A stretch of DNA of 64,000 nucleotides from Gillisella taibaishanensis (lineage in GTDB: Bacteria; Pseudomonadota; Alphaproteobacteria; Rhizobiales; Rhizobiaceae). The translations under genes and the position numbers were made by a program. The notes under the pieces were generated by a model, which saw only the letters and a list, made by a program, of their open reading frames with translations, was not told where the DNA came from and ran no database searches. This document shows positions 18,678 to 26,476 of this stretch, piece after piece (the first letter of the stretch is position 1; each line of letters opens with the position of its first letter). The stretch is taken from contig NZ_MKIN01000022.1 of NCBI RefSeq assembly GCF_001938985.1, forward strand, positions 868,001-932,000, read 5' to 3'.

Positions 18678-19091
18678 TTACTGGACCACATCAACAACCG
18701 TGTAGGTCTGGGGATCGACGATGACCCGCTGATTGTTGACCACGGCATAGCTGTAGGTCGGATCGTCAGGAATCGGGGTCAGGATCACCTGGCGCGGCAG
18801 CGGCTTGCCGACAACGACCTTCTGCTCGACCACATAAGGCTGGGCCGGAACCGGCTGCTGCTGGACATAGGTGACGACGCGTTCCGGCGGCGGATCAATG
18901 GCAGTACCGGCAACGGCACCAACGACGCCGCCAACCGCAGCTCCGACAGGACCGCCGACAACGGCACCGGTAACAGCACCACCGGCCGCACCGGTCACGG
19001 TGCCACTCTGGGCCATGGCCGAGCTAGCGGCGCCTGTTGCAATAGAGCCGGCAAGGGCGGCAGTAACAAGAAGTGCAATCTTCGCTTTCAT
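18678..19091 (-). CDS. DUF1236-family secreted protein with glycine zipper
   Basis: 137 residues. Signal peptide residues 1-28 (cut after AMA) are followed by a glycine-zipper segment (about 30-65, repeated G-A-V-x-G) that may insert in or span a membrane. The C-terminal domain (about 70-137) ends in PDDPTYSYAVVNNQRVIVDP, the hallmark of DUF1236. The family is common in rhizobia and its function is unknown. A good ribosome binding site (GGAAGGAA) precedes the ATG. It is monocistronic, with its own terminator. Confidence 0.85.
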   Translation of the reverse strand: MKAKIALLVTAALAGSIATGAASSAMAQSGTVTGAAGGAVTGAVVGGPVGAAVGGVVGAVAGTAIDPPPERVVTYVQQQPVPAQPYVVEQKVVVGKPLPRQVILTPIPDDPTYSYAVVNNQRVIVDPQTYTVVDVVQ

Positions 19092-19311
19092 CAGACTATT
19101 CCTTCCTTCGAATTGGTATGATCACAAAACGAAGGAGAGAAATGTTTGTTCCTAATTTTTTAAATAACGTAAACTGAACACTCCGTTCATCTTCGGTTCA
19201 TCACAATAAAATCCATCAAAGAGCAAGTCACCGCAGGAGGTTTTCTCGTCTACGCGACACTATAAATAGGATTATACATATATTTTGGGAAAATATGCAC
19301 GGAGAAGGATA

Positions 19312-19337
19312 GCGTTCCGGCTGAATGGCCGGAACGC
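19312..19337. terminator. Hairpin at the 3' end of the RidA gene
   Basis: GCGTTCCGGC pairs with GCCGGAACGC (10 base pairs, 6-base loop) and touches the stop codon of the minus-strand RidA gene. There is no T tract on the minus strand, so termination is only a guess. Confidence 0.5.
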
Positions 19338-19338
19338 G

Positions 19339-19728
19339 TTACCCCAGTTTGGCCGCCGTCACTTCGACTTCAACCAGAAATTCCGGACGGGTGAACCCGG
19401 CGACGATAAGAAGCGTCGAGACCGGTTTTGGTTCCCCCGTATAATGATCGCGCACCCGCATATACGGCGCGAAATCCTCGCGCCGGGTGACGAAACCACT
19501 GATGCGGATCACATCGGCATAACTCATGCCGGCCTCAGTGAGGATGGCGCCGATGGCCTGAAAGCACAGATGCGCCTGCCCCTCGACGTCATCGGGTATG
19601 CTGTCATCTGGGGCAATGCCGAGCTGGCCCGAAGTGACCAGCAAGCTCGCGCCAGGAGGCACGAGCAGACCGTGATTGTAATGACCGAACGGCTTGCGCA
19701 CTGACGGCGGGTTGAAGACCTGCTTCAC
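19339..19728 (-). CDS. RidA/YjgF/Rid-family protein
   Basis: 129 residues, the normal size of the trimeric Rid fold. Family features are GHYNHGLLV at the N-terminus, TSGQLG, and the late AGFTRPEFLVEVEVTA segment (the usual V-x-R-x-x-L-P is replaced by F-T-R-P-E). True RidA proteins hydrolyse reactive 2-aminoacrylate; other subfamilies act in catabolism, and this one looks more like a catabolic subfamily than RidA itself. It starts 5 bases after the aldehyde dehydrogenase stop, so the two are co-transcribed. Confidence 0.88.
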   Translation of the reverse strand: MKQVFNPPSVRKPFGHYNHGLLVPPGASLLVTSGQLGIAPDDSIPDDVEGQAHLCFQAIGAILTEAGMSYADVIRISGFVTRREDFAPYMRVRDHYTGEPKPVSTLLIVAGFTRPEFLVEVEVTAAKLG

Positions 19729-19733
19729 GGCAA

Positions 19734-21161
19734 TTACGCCTCCCAGCCGACCACACCCTTGATTTCAAGGAAATCGTGGATGGCCCAATCCGCATATTCA
19801 CGGCCGTTGCCCGATTGCTTGTAGCCGCCGAAGGGCGCGAACGTGTCCCAGTCGGGGTAATTCAGATAGACCGAGCCAGCCCGCATCTTCTTGGCGACAT
19901 CGCGGGCGTGCTCGATATTGGTCGACTGCACATAGGCAGCGAGGCCATAGACCGTGTCATTGGCAATTTCGACAGCCTCGGCCTCATCCTTGTAAGGCAG
20001 GATCGAGAGCACAGGCCCGAAGATTTCCTCGCGGGCGATGGTCATGTCGTTCGAGACATTACCGAACACGGTCGGGCGGATGTAATAGCCGCGGTTGAGC
20101 CCTTCCGGCCGGCCAAGACCGCCGGTGACCAGAACAGCCCCTTCTTTTATGCCGGCCTCGATCAGCCGCTGGATCTTGTCATACTGGATCTGACTGACGA
20201 CGGGGCCAAGCTGGGTTTCGTCACCGCGCGGATCGCCGGTCACGAAGGTTTCCGCCTCGGCCTTGGCATGGGCCAGCGCCTCGTCGTGACGATCGGCCGG
20301 CACCAGCATCCGGGTCGGCGCATCGCAGGATTGACCGGAATTGCCAAAGCAGCCCTGCACACCCTTGCGCACCGCAGTTTCGAAATCGGCGTCGGGCAGG
20401 ACGATATTGGCGGATTTGCCGCCGAGTTCCTGGGCAACCCGCTTGACCGTTTCCGCCGCCGTCTTGGCGACGATAATACCGGCCCGGGTCGAGCCAGTGA
20501 ACGACACCATGTCGACATCGGGATGGCCGGCCATGACCTGGCCGACATCTGGGCCGTTGCCGCTGACCATGTTGTAGACACCCTGGGGCACGCCCGCCGC
20601 TTCCATCACTTCGGAAAAGACGATGCCGCTGATCGGCGCGATTTCCGAGGGTTTCAGCACTACGGTGCAGCCGGCGGCCAGCGCCGGCGCCACCTTGCAG
20701 ACGATCTGGTTGAGCGGCCAGTTCCACGGCGTGATCAGCGCACACACGCCGATCGGCTCCTTGACCACCATGGTCCCGCGTCGTTGCTCGGAAAACTTGA
20801 ATGTCTCCAATCCGGCAATCGTCGCTTCCATGTGGGCGCGGCCCGCCCAGGCCTGGCTGTCGCGCGCAAAGGAAAGCGGCGCGCCCATTTCCCGGCTGAC
20901 AGCCTGGGCAATATCCTCATAGCGCCGGTTATATTCGTCGAGAATACGGTTCAAGAGCGCCAGCCGCTCTGCGACCGGCCATTGCGAAAAGCTGGCAAAA
21001 GCGCGCTTCGCTGCGGCCACCGCCTTGTCGACATCAGCCTTGGTGCCGACGGAGATCTGCGTATAGGCCTCTTCCGTCGAGGGATCGATCACATCGAGCA
21101 CGGCGGGGTGAACCGGATCGACCCAGGCGCCATCGATGAAGAATTTCAGGTGATTGCTCAT
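19734..21161 (-). CDS. NAD(P)-dependent aldehyde dehydrogenase
   Basis: 475 residues. Catalytic residues are visible: Asn147 in TPWNWPL, Glu245 in QELGGKS, and the nucleophile Cys279 in GNSGQSC, with FTGSTRAG as cofactor loop. FGGYKQSGNGRE near the C-terminus is also typical. It oxidises an aldehyde to its acid; the residues do not define the substrate. Operon partner RidA-like gene follows at once, suggesting an amine or amino-acid-derived aldehyde. Confidence 0.94.
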   Translation of the reverse strand: MSNHLKFFIDGAWVDPVHPAVLDVIDPSTEEAYTQISVGTKADVDKAVAAAKRAFASFSQWPVAERLALLNRILDEYNRRYEDIAQAVSREMGAPLSFARDSQAWAGRAHMEATIAGLETFKFSEQRRGTMVVKEPIGVCALITPWNWPLNQIVCKVAPALAAGCTVVLKPSEIAPISGIVFSEVMEAAGVPQGVYNMVSGNGPDVGQVMAGHPDVDMVSFTGSTRAGIIVAKTAAETVKRVAQELGGKSANIVLPDADFETAVRKGVQGCFGNSGQSCDAPTRMLVPADRHDEALAHAKAEAETFVTGDPRGDETQLGPVVSQIQYDKIQRLIEAGIKEGAVLVTGGLGRPEGLNRGYYIRPTVFGNVSNDMTIAREEIFGPVLSILPYKDEAEAVEIANDTVYGLAAYVQSTNIEHARDVAKKMRAGSVYLNYPDWDTFAPFGGYKQSGNGREYADWAIHDFLEIKGVVGWEA

Positions 21162-21302
21162 GAACTGCCTCCGGTGTTCGTTTGACCGGAGCCTACCGCA
21201 TAATTTCGCGAATCGGAATCGATTTAAGGGTAAAATTATCCAGCGAATTTAACAGTAAACGGTGTAAATCCAGCGCGTCAGAGCAAAGGGCTGGAGACCA
21301 CG

Positions 21303-22034
21303 TCAATGGCCGTCGCCCTCATCCACTCCGCCTTTACGTTGATCCCGTCTCGTCTGCCGTCGTTCTCGCTGCCGGCAGTGGTACGTTTCGAACACGCCGA
21401 GATGGTCGAAAGTCAAACTGTCTTCTTCTGGAATGGTCGCTCTTAGCTGTTCTACGCTGATGCCACACCGCACCTCACTGGCGATGTGGAGCGCTCTGAT
21501 TGCGCGCTTTTTGAGCCGACCTTTCCAGGTATCCGCGGATAGACCGGCAGCGTCTGCAGACACCCGATGGGAAAAATCATGAAATTGCTCGTCAGTCGCC
21601 TCGATAGCCCAGTCTATCACTTTTAATCGTACGCGAATGTCAAAGTCCTCGATACCTTTCACCAAGCCTTGAGCCGCCGCTTCATCATACCACCCGCTAT
21701 CGATGAGATAGCCAACAAACGCTCTCCGGCATTGCGGCATCACATCATCGGCAAGTTTGAGGACGGCATTTTTTACCATCTCGCTGCGAGGCGACACCTC
21801 ATACAAGAAGTATGTGACTCTCAGCCTGTCGTTGACGTCTTCTGTGGCGATAAAATCGATGAGAACCGATAGATCGATACCGTTTTCCCATCTCTTGAAA
21901 ACCGTCCAAAGAGCCTTGTAACCGAGGTCGCGATCAGTCTTGGATGCCGCCAATTGCAGCAAGTCCTTCGTGGAATAGCTGGATAAGTCGTTTTGCATCA
22001 TTGGGCGGATATAGAAATCCGCGAGCCGAGGCAT
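21303..22034 (-). CDS. Unrecognised HEAT-like helical protein
   Basis: 243 residues from the ATG at 22034, chosen for AAAGG eight bases upstream; ATGs at 22001 and 21998 are alternatives. It is cytoplasmic, almost all alpha-helical, with repeated units that read like HEAT/ARM repeats (e.g. GYKALWTVFKRWENG, DRLRVTYFLYEVSP, CRRAFVGYLIDSG, IRVRLKVIDWAIEA). The tail is very basic then acidic. It is isolated, with lower GC than its neighbours, and is flanked by gaps. The size and style recall orphan immunity proteins of contact-dependent toxins, but no toxin gene is nearby, so no function is assigned. Confidence 0.6.
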   Translation of the reverse strand: MPRLADFYIRPMMQNDLSSYSTKDLLQLAASKTDRDLGYKALWTVFKRWENGIDLSVLIDFIATEDVNDRLRVTYFLYEVSPRSEMVKNAVLKLADDVMPQCRRAFVGYLIDSGWYDEAAAQGLVKGIEDFDIRVRLKVIDWAIEATDEQFHDFSHRVSADAAGLSADTWKGRLKKRAIRALHIASEVRCGISVEQLRATIPEEDSLTFDHLGVFETYHCRQRERRQTRRDQRKGGVDEGDGH

Positions 22035-22238
22035 ACAAAATGCCTTTGAGGGTTAGCCAACCACCCCACATTCCACCAGAATATCGGGCGCCATACAGTC
22101 ATCAAGGATGCGGTTTCATGATCCAGCGCATCCCCTGGCTTATCAAACTATCTTGCACGTCTCGATAAGCGAAGCAATGGTTCCCGAGCTCTCAAGTCCG
22201 GCGGCAAAGAATGTCAGCCTGCAAGCAGGTTTATAGGG

Positions 22239-22934
22239 CTATGGCTGGCTCGGATCCTCGGGCAGCTGCCAATCGATCGGCGTCATGCCGTGCGCCTCCA
22301 GATAGGCATTGGTCTTGGAAAACGGTTTCGAGCCGAAAAAGCCGTTATGGGCTGAGAGCGGCGAAGGATGCACGGATTTCAGCACCAGATGCCTTGTCTG
22401 ATCGACAAAGCTCGCCTTCTTCTGGGCATAGGCACCCCAGAGGATGAAGACGACGTGTTCGCGGGTTTCGGCCACGGCATGAATGATCCGGTCGGTAAAT
22501 TTCTCCCAGCCCTTGCCCTGATGCGCGCCGGCGCGGCCCTCTTCCACTGTCAGCACGCTGTTCAGGAGCAGCACGCCCTGGCGTGCCCAATGTTCGAGAA
22601 AGCCGTGGCGTACCGGGGCTATACCGAGATCGGCCTGCAATTCCTTGTAGATATTGACGAGCGACGGCGGAATGCGCACCCCAGGCTGCACCGAAAAGCA
22701 CAGGCCATGCGCCTGGCCAGCGCCGTGATAGGGGTCCTGGCCGAGGATCACCACCCGCACCGTGTCGATGGGGGTGAGATCGAGCGCCCGGAAATAATCC
22801 GGACCACGCGGGAAGATATGCTTGCCCTGCTGCTTTTCAGCGAGCAGGAACTGCTTGAGGTCCTGCATGTAGGGCTGGTCGAATTCGTCTCCGACCGCCT
22901 GTTTCCAGCTTTCGTCCAGCTTCGGCTCGGCCAT
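22239..22934 (-). CDS. ung: Uracil-DNA glycosylase, family 1
   Basis: 231 residues. It removes uracil from DNA to start base excision repair. [17 protein letters not shown] is the catalytic water-activating loop (Asp in the GQDPYH motif), and the late [14 protein letters not shown] is the DNA minor-groove loop with the conserved His. The ATG follows AGGAGGG. The gene ends without an obvious strong terminator; GntP follows upstream on the same strand 27 bases away, so they may share a transcript. Confidence 0.97.
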   Translation of the reverse strand: MAEPKLDESWKQAVGDEFDQPYMQDLKQFLLAEKQQGKHIFPRGPDYFRALDLTPIDTVRVVILGQDPYHGAGQAHGLCFSVQPGVRIPPSLVNIYKELQADLGIAPVRHGFLEHWARQGVLLLNSVLTVEEGRAGAHQGKGWEKFTDRIIHAVAETREHVVFILWGAYAQKKASFVDQTRHLVLKSVHPSPLSAHNGFFGSKPFSKTNAYLEAHGMTPIDWQLPEDPSQP

Positions 22935-22961
22935 AGCACCCTCCTCTTCAGGTCAAAAATT

Positions 22962-24350
22962 TCAAACCAAGGCCGGCATGAGGTTCATGAGCAGGACCAT
23001 GACCAGGCCGACCACCGAGACGATCGACTGAATGACGGAAATGGTCATGGTCGCCTCGCCCATGCTCATGCCGAAGGATTCCTTCACCAGCCAGAAGCCG
23101 GCATGATTGGCGTAGTTGAAGAACAGCGAGCCGCAGCCGATGGCAAGCGCCAGCAGCGGCACATTCATCGCCTGCCCGGCCGCCAGCGGCGCGAGAAGAC
23201 CGGACGCGCCGACAATACCGACCGTGGCGGAGCCCGTCGACACCGACAGCAGCATGGAAATGATCCAGCCGAGAATGAGCGGCGACAGGGAAAATTGCTG
23301 GCTGAGATGCAGGATGGCATCGCCCACCTTGGCATCCGTCAGCACCCGCTGGAAAGCGCCGCCGCCAGCGATGATCAGCAGCACATTGGCAATCGGCTTC
23401 AGGCTAGCCGAAAGCGCGGCGCGGAGATCGTCGGCACGGCCATAGCCCTTGCGCCCCAGCAGCAGGGCCGCAAACAACACGCCGATCAGCATGGCAATCA
23501 CGGGATCGCCAAGAAAAGCCGTGACCGACAGGATGTCGGCACCCTTGTCGAAGGCGAGTTCGGCAATCGAATGGGCAAGCATCAGCACCGCGGGCAGCAG
23601 CGCCGCCAGCAGGCTCAAGCCAAAGCCGGGCCGCGATGCGGATTGATTTGTGCCTTCGGATCGGGCCGAAAATTGCTCGATCAGCGCAGGCTCCGGGCGC
23701 ACGGCAAGTCTTGGCGTCACCCAGGCGCCGTAGATCGGGCCGCCAAGGATGATCGCCGGGATGGCGGCGATGAAGCCGTAAAGCATGGTAGCGCCGACAT
23801 TGGTGTGCAGCGCCGCGATTGCCGTCAGCGGTCCCGGATGCGGCGGCACCATGCCATGCATGGAGGCGAGCGCTGCGATGACAGGCACGCCGACATAGAC
23901 ATAGGCCGAGCCGCGCACCTGCTTTGCCTCGTCGAGCTTGCGCGCCACGCTGAAGATCAGCGGCAATAGCACAACAAGGCCGACCTCGAAAAACATGGGA
24001 ATGCCGATGACGAAGGCAGTCCCGGCCATGGCCCAGGGCAATAGCCGCACGGGAACCTTGCGCACGATCACTTCGGAAATTCCATCGGTCACGCCGGTAT
24101 CAGCCAGGATCTTGCCGAGCATGGCGCCAAGCGCCACGACGATGCCGACCGCGCCCAGCGTATTGCCAGCGCCCGTGACGATGGATTTCACCAGCTTATC
24201 CTCAGGCATGCCGGCGGCAAAGCCCACGGCCACGCAGGCGACCATCAGCGCCAGCAGCGGATGCATTTTCAGCCGGGAGACGATCATTACGACCAGGAAA
24301 ACCACGCCAGCGAGCGCGATGGCGAGCAATTGTATGTCTGAAGCGGTCAT
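22962..24350 (-). CDS. GntP-family gluconate/H+ symporter
   Basis: 462 residues and about 12-14 transmembrane helices, matching the GntP family (gluconate, idonate, glycerate and similar sugar acids). Family stretches visible are ALMVACVAVGFAAGMP near the N-terminus, GMVPPHPGPLTA in the middle (substrate-side HPGP motif) and the C-terminal NHAGFWLVKE. It sits in the inner membrane. It is 73 bases downstream of the HpaI aldolase gene, suggesting joint use of a sugar acid. Confidence 0.93.
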   Translation of the reverse strand: MTASDIQLLAIALAGVVFLVVMIVSRLKMHPLLALMVACVAVGFAAGMPEDKLVKSIVTGAGNTLGAVGIVVALGAMLGKILADTGVTDGISEVIVRKVPVRLLPWAMAGTAFVIGIPMFFEVGLVVLLPLIFSVARKLDEAKQVRGSAYVYVGVPVIAALASMHGMVPPHPGPLTAIAALHTNVGATMLYGFIAAIPAIILGGPIYGAWVTPRLAVRPEPALIEQFSARSEGTNQSASRPGFGLSLLAALLPAVLMLAHSIAELAFDKGADILSVTAFLGDPVIAMLIGVLFAALLLGRKGYGRADDLRAALSASLKPIANVLLIIAGGGAFQRVLTDAKVGDAILHLSQQFSLSPLILGWIISMLLSVSTGSATVGIVGASGLLAPLAAGQAMNVPLLALAIGCGSLFFNYANHAGFWLVKESFGMSMGEATMTISVIQSIVSVVGLVMVLLMNLMPALV

Positions 24351-24423
24351 GATCTCTCCGGGCCGTTCTCATTCTGTCACGGCAGTGCACATTCGGGTAA
24401 ACGCGCAAGGCCGCAAATCACTG

Positions 24424-25218
24424 TCAGTATCCGCCGGCATCCTTGGCGTCGCCGTCTTTCAAGGCAGCCAGATGCGCGGCGGCGGCATCGGCCAGCAGGC
24501 CGACATCGCTGGTCATGGCGAGGAAGCCGATGCCGGCATCACGCGCCAGGCGGGCAAGCGCGGCATCGCCGGTCATGATGCCGATGGGTTTGCCGAGCGC
24601 CTTGGCGCGGCGGATGATGTCGGCGACGGCGGCCTGAACCTCGGGCACATCGACCCGGCCGGGAAAGCCGAGATCGGCGGCAAGATCCGCCGGGCCGATC
24701 AGCAGGGCATCGACGCCCTCGGTAGCGGCAATGGCTTCCAGATTGTCCATGGCCTGACGGCTTTCGATCTGCACGATCAGGCAGATCTCTGCGTTGGCCG
24801 TCGCGACATAATCGGTAATGCGGCCGTAATTGGAGGAGCGCCCGAGACCGGCACCGAGTCCGCGAATACCCTCAGGCGGGTAGCGGCAGGCACGGGCGGC
24901 GGCCTGCGCTTCCTCTGGGCTGTTGACCATGGGGATCAGCAGGGTCTGGCAACCGATATCGAGCGCCTGCTTGATCAACCAGGCCTCGTTGACCGGCAGC
25001 CGCACGATGGGATGGGTGCCGAGATGGGCTGCCGAGGCCAATTGCGCGGCGAGAAGCGGAATATCGTTCGGTCCATGCTCGGCATCGATTAACATCCAGT
25101 CGAAGCCGGCGCCGGCACAAAGCTCGCTCACCTGCGGGCTCGCCAGCGCCACCCAGAGACCGTAGAGCAGGCCGCGTTGGCCAAGTGCCTGTTTGAAACG
25201 GTTCACGGGTGCGGGCAT
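24424..25218 (-). CDS. HpcH/HpaI-family aldolase
   Basis: 264 residues from the ATG at 25218 (AGGAGA upstream; the frame is open further 5' without family similarity). It is a class II pyruvate aldolase: the metal ligand and catalytic residues lie in LIDAEHGPND (about residues 40-50), IPMVNSPEEAQ and LIVQIESRQAM, with DALLIGPADLAADLG near residue 175. Relatives cleave 2-keto-3-deoxy-sugar acids (e.g. 2-keto-3-deoxy-galactarate or -rhamnonate) or aromatic-ring cleavage products. With GntP next to it, a sugar-acid role is more likely. Confidence 0.9.
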   Translation of the reverse strand: MPAPVNRFKQALGQRGLLYGLWVALASPQVSELCAGAGFDWMLIDAEHGPNDIPLLAAQLASAAHLGTHPIVRLPVNEAWLIKQALDIGCQTLLIPMVNSPEEAQAAARACRYPPEGIRGLGAGLGRSSNYGRITDYVATANAEICLIVQIESRQAMDNLEAIAATEGVDALLIGPADLAADLGFPGRVDVPEVQAAVADIIRRAKALGKPIGIMTGDAALARLARDAGIGFLAMTSDVGLLADAAAAHLAALKDGDAKDAGGY

Positions 25219-25235
25219 CGCTATCTCCTGCTCCA

Positions 25236-25330
25236 TAGCATCGTGCAGAAAATCAGAAGCGCGCACGATGCTATAAATTCCTTCCGCATCGGATGTCCGA
25301 AAACCGGTTCCCGCTTTTCGGCCGATGCTC
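25236..25330. repeat. Dispersed palindromic repeat, copy 2, in divergent promoter region
   Basis: TAGCATCGTGC (25236-25246) and GCACGATGCTA (25263-25273) form a perfect 11-base inverted repeat; the adjoining part GCATCGGAT..CCGAAAACCGGTTCCC..TTTTCGG (25288-25325) repeats the element at 973-1025. It lies just upstream of the aldolase ribosome binding site and in the promoter region shared with the SorC gene, so it may also affect transcription or act as operator, which cannot be told apart from repeat ancestry here. Confidence 0.65.
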
Positions 25331-25463
25331 TTGCCCCTCCTCTTACGCCTCATGGGTGACAGGGTTCAAGGTCGTTTGCGACGTGGTCTACAACCTTGAT
25401 CCCGAAACAATTGACAGCGTAACCCCTTTGCTTCTACCTCATCGGCCAAGGAAGAGGTGTTGC

Positions 25464-26417
25464 ATGGCGCGTAAAGCAGGCTCGAATGGACGGCTGGATG
25501 ACGCGGCCCGGGCGGGTTGGCTCTATTACGTGGCCGGCCGCACCCAGGACGAAATCGCCGCAGCCATGAATATTTCCCGCCAGAGCGCTCAGCGGCTGGT
25601 GTCTCTGGCCGTGGCGGAAAAGCTGGTCAAGGTACGTCTCGACCACCCCATTGCCGTCTGCCTGGAACTCGCCGAATCCGTCAAGGAAAGCTATGGCCTG
25701 AAACAGGTGGAGGTCGTGCCCACCGATCCCGGCTCTGACGCGACGGCAACGGGCATTGCCGAGGCCGGTGCTGCCGAACTCGAACGCTGGTTGAAGCGTC
25801 CTGAACCGCTGACCATTGCCATGGGCACCGGCCGCACGCTGCGCGCCATGATCGACCAGTTGCCGCAGATGGAATGTCCGCAGCACAAGATCGTGTCTCT
25901 GACCGGTAATATCAGCCCGGACGGATCGGCCGCCTATTTCAACGTCATCTTTTCCATGGCCGATGCGGTCAAGGCGCGGCATTTTCCGATGCCGCTGCCG
26001 GTTATCGTCTCCAGCGCCGAAGAGCGCGACCTGCTGCATCGCCAGCCGCTGGTCGCTCCCACTATTGCCCTTGGTCGTCAGTCGGATGTGACCTTCGTCG
26101 GCATTGGCGAAATGACGTTGAACGCGCCGCTGCTGCTGGACGGGTTCCTGAAGGAAGCCGAGATGCGCAGCCTGCTGTCTGCCGGCGCCACCGGCGAGAT
26201 CTGCGGCTGGATTTTCGATGCCAAGGGCAAGCTGCTTGACGATCCCGTCAACAGTCGTGTCGCCAGTATGGCCATTCCCTCGCGAGAAACCTCGACCGTC
26301 ATCGGCATGGCGCGGGGCAAGCGCAAGCACGCGGCCATCCGCGCCGCCGCCCGTGGCGGCCATGTCAACGGGTTGATCATCGACGAGGACGCCGCCCGCT
26401 ATCTGCTGGGGCTGTGA
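25464..26417 (+). CDS. SorC/DeoR-family sugar-binding transcriptional regulator (SmoC-like)
   Basis: 317 residues from ATG at 25464 (GGAAGAGG upstream). An N-terminal helix-turn-helix (about 20-50: GRTQDEIAAAMNISRQSAQRL) is followed by the SorC-type effector domain (sugar-phosphate binding; GTGRTLRAM near 118, GNISPDG near 145). In related rhizobia a gene of this type (smoC) lies directly before smoEFGK; here the smo operon begins 6 kb further on, after the minus-strand block. It is also divergent from the HpaI/GntP pair, so it may control either set. Confidence 0.88.
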   Translation: MARKAGSNGRLDDAARAGWLYYVAGRTQDEIAAAMNISRQSAQRLVSLAVAEKLVKVRLDHPIAVCLELAESVKESYGLKQVEVVPTDPGSDATATGIAEAGAAELERWLKRPEPLTIAMGTGRTLRAMIDQLPQMECPQHKIVSLTGNISPDGSAAYFNVIFSMADAVKARHFPMPLPVIVSSAEERDLLHRQPLVAPTIALGRQSDVTFVGIGEMTLNAPLLLDGFLKEAEMRSLLSAGATGEICGWIFDAKGKLLDDPVNSRVASMAIPSRETSTVIGMARGKRKHAAIRAAARGGHVNGLIIDEDAARYLLGL

Positions 26418-26476
26418 TGCCTCACGAGAGAACCGGAAAGGACGCGGCTAAGCCGCTTTCCCCTCCTCTGCTCGGA

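Noticed and set aside
22368..23969. 533-codon plus-strand frame opposite ung and GntP
   Set aside because: Antisense to two recognisable genes; translation is rich in His, Gln, Arg and Asp with no fold.
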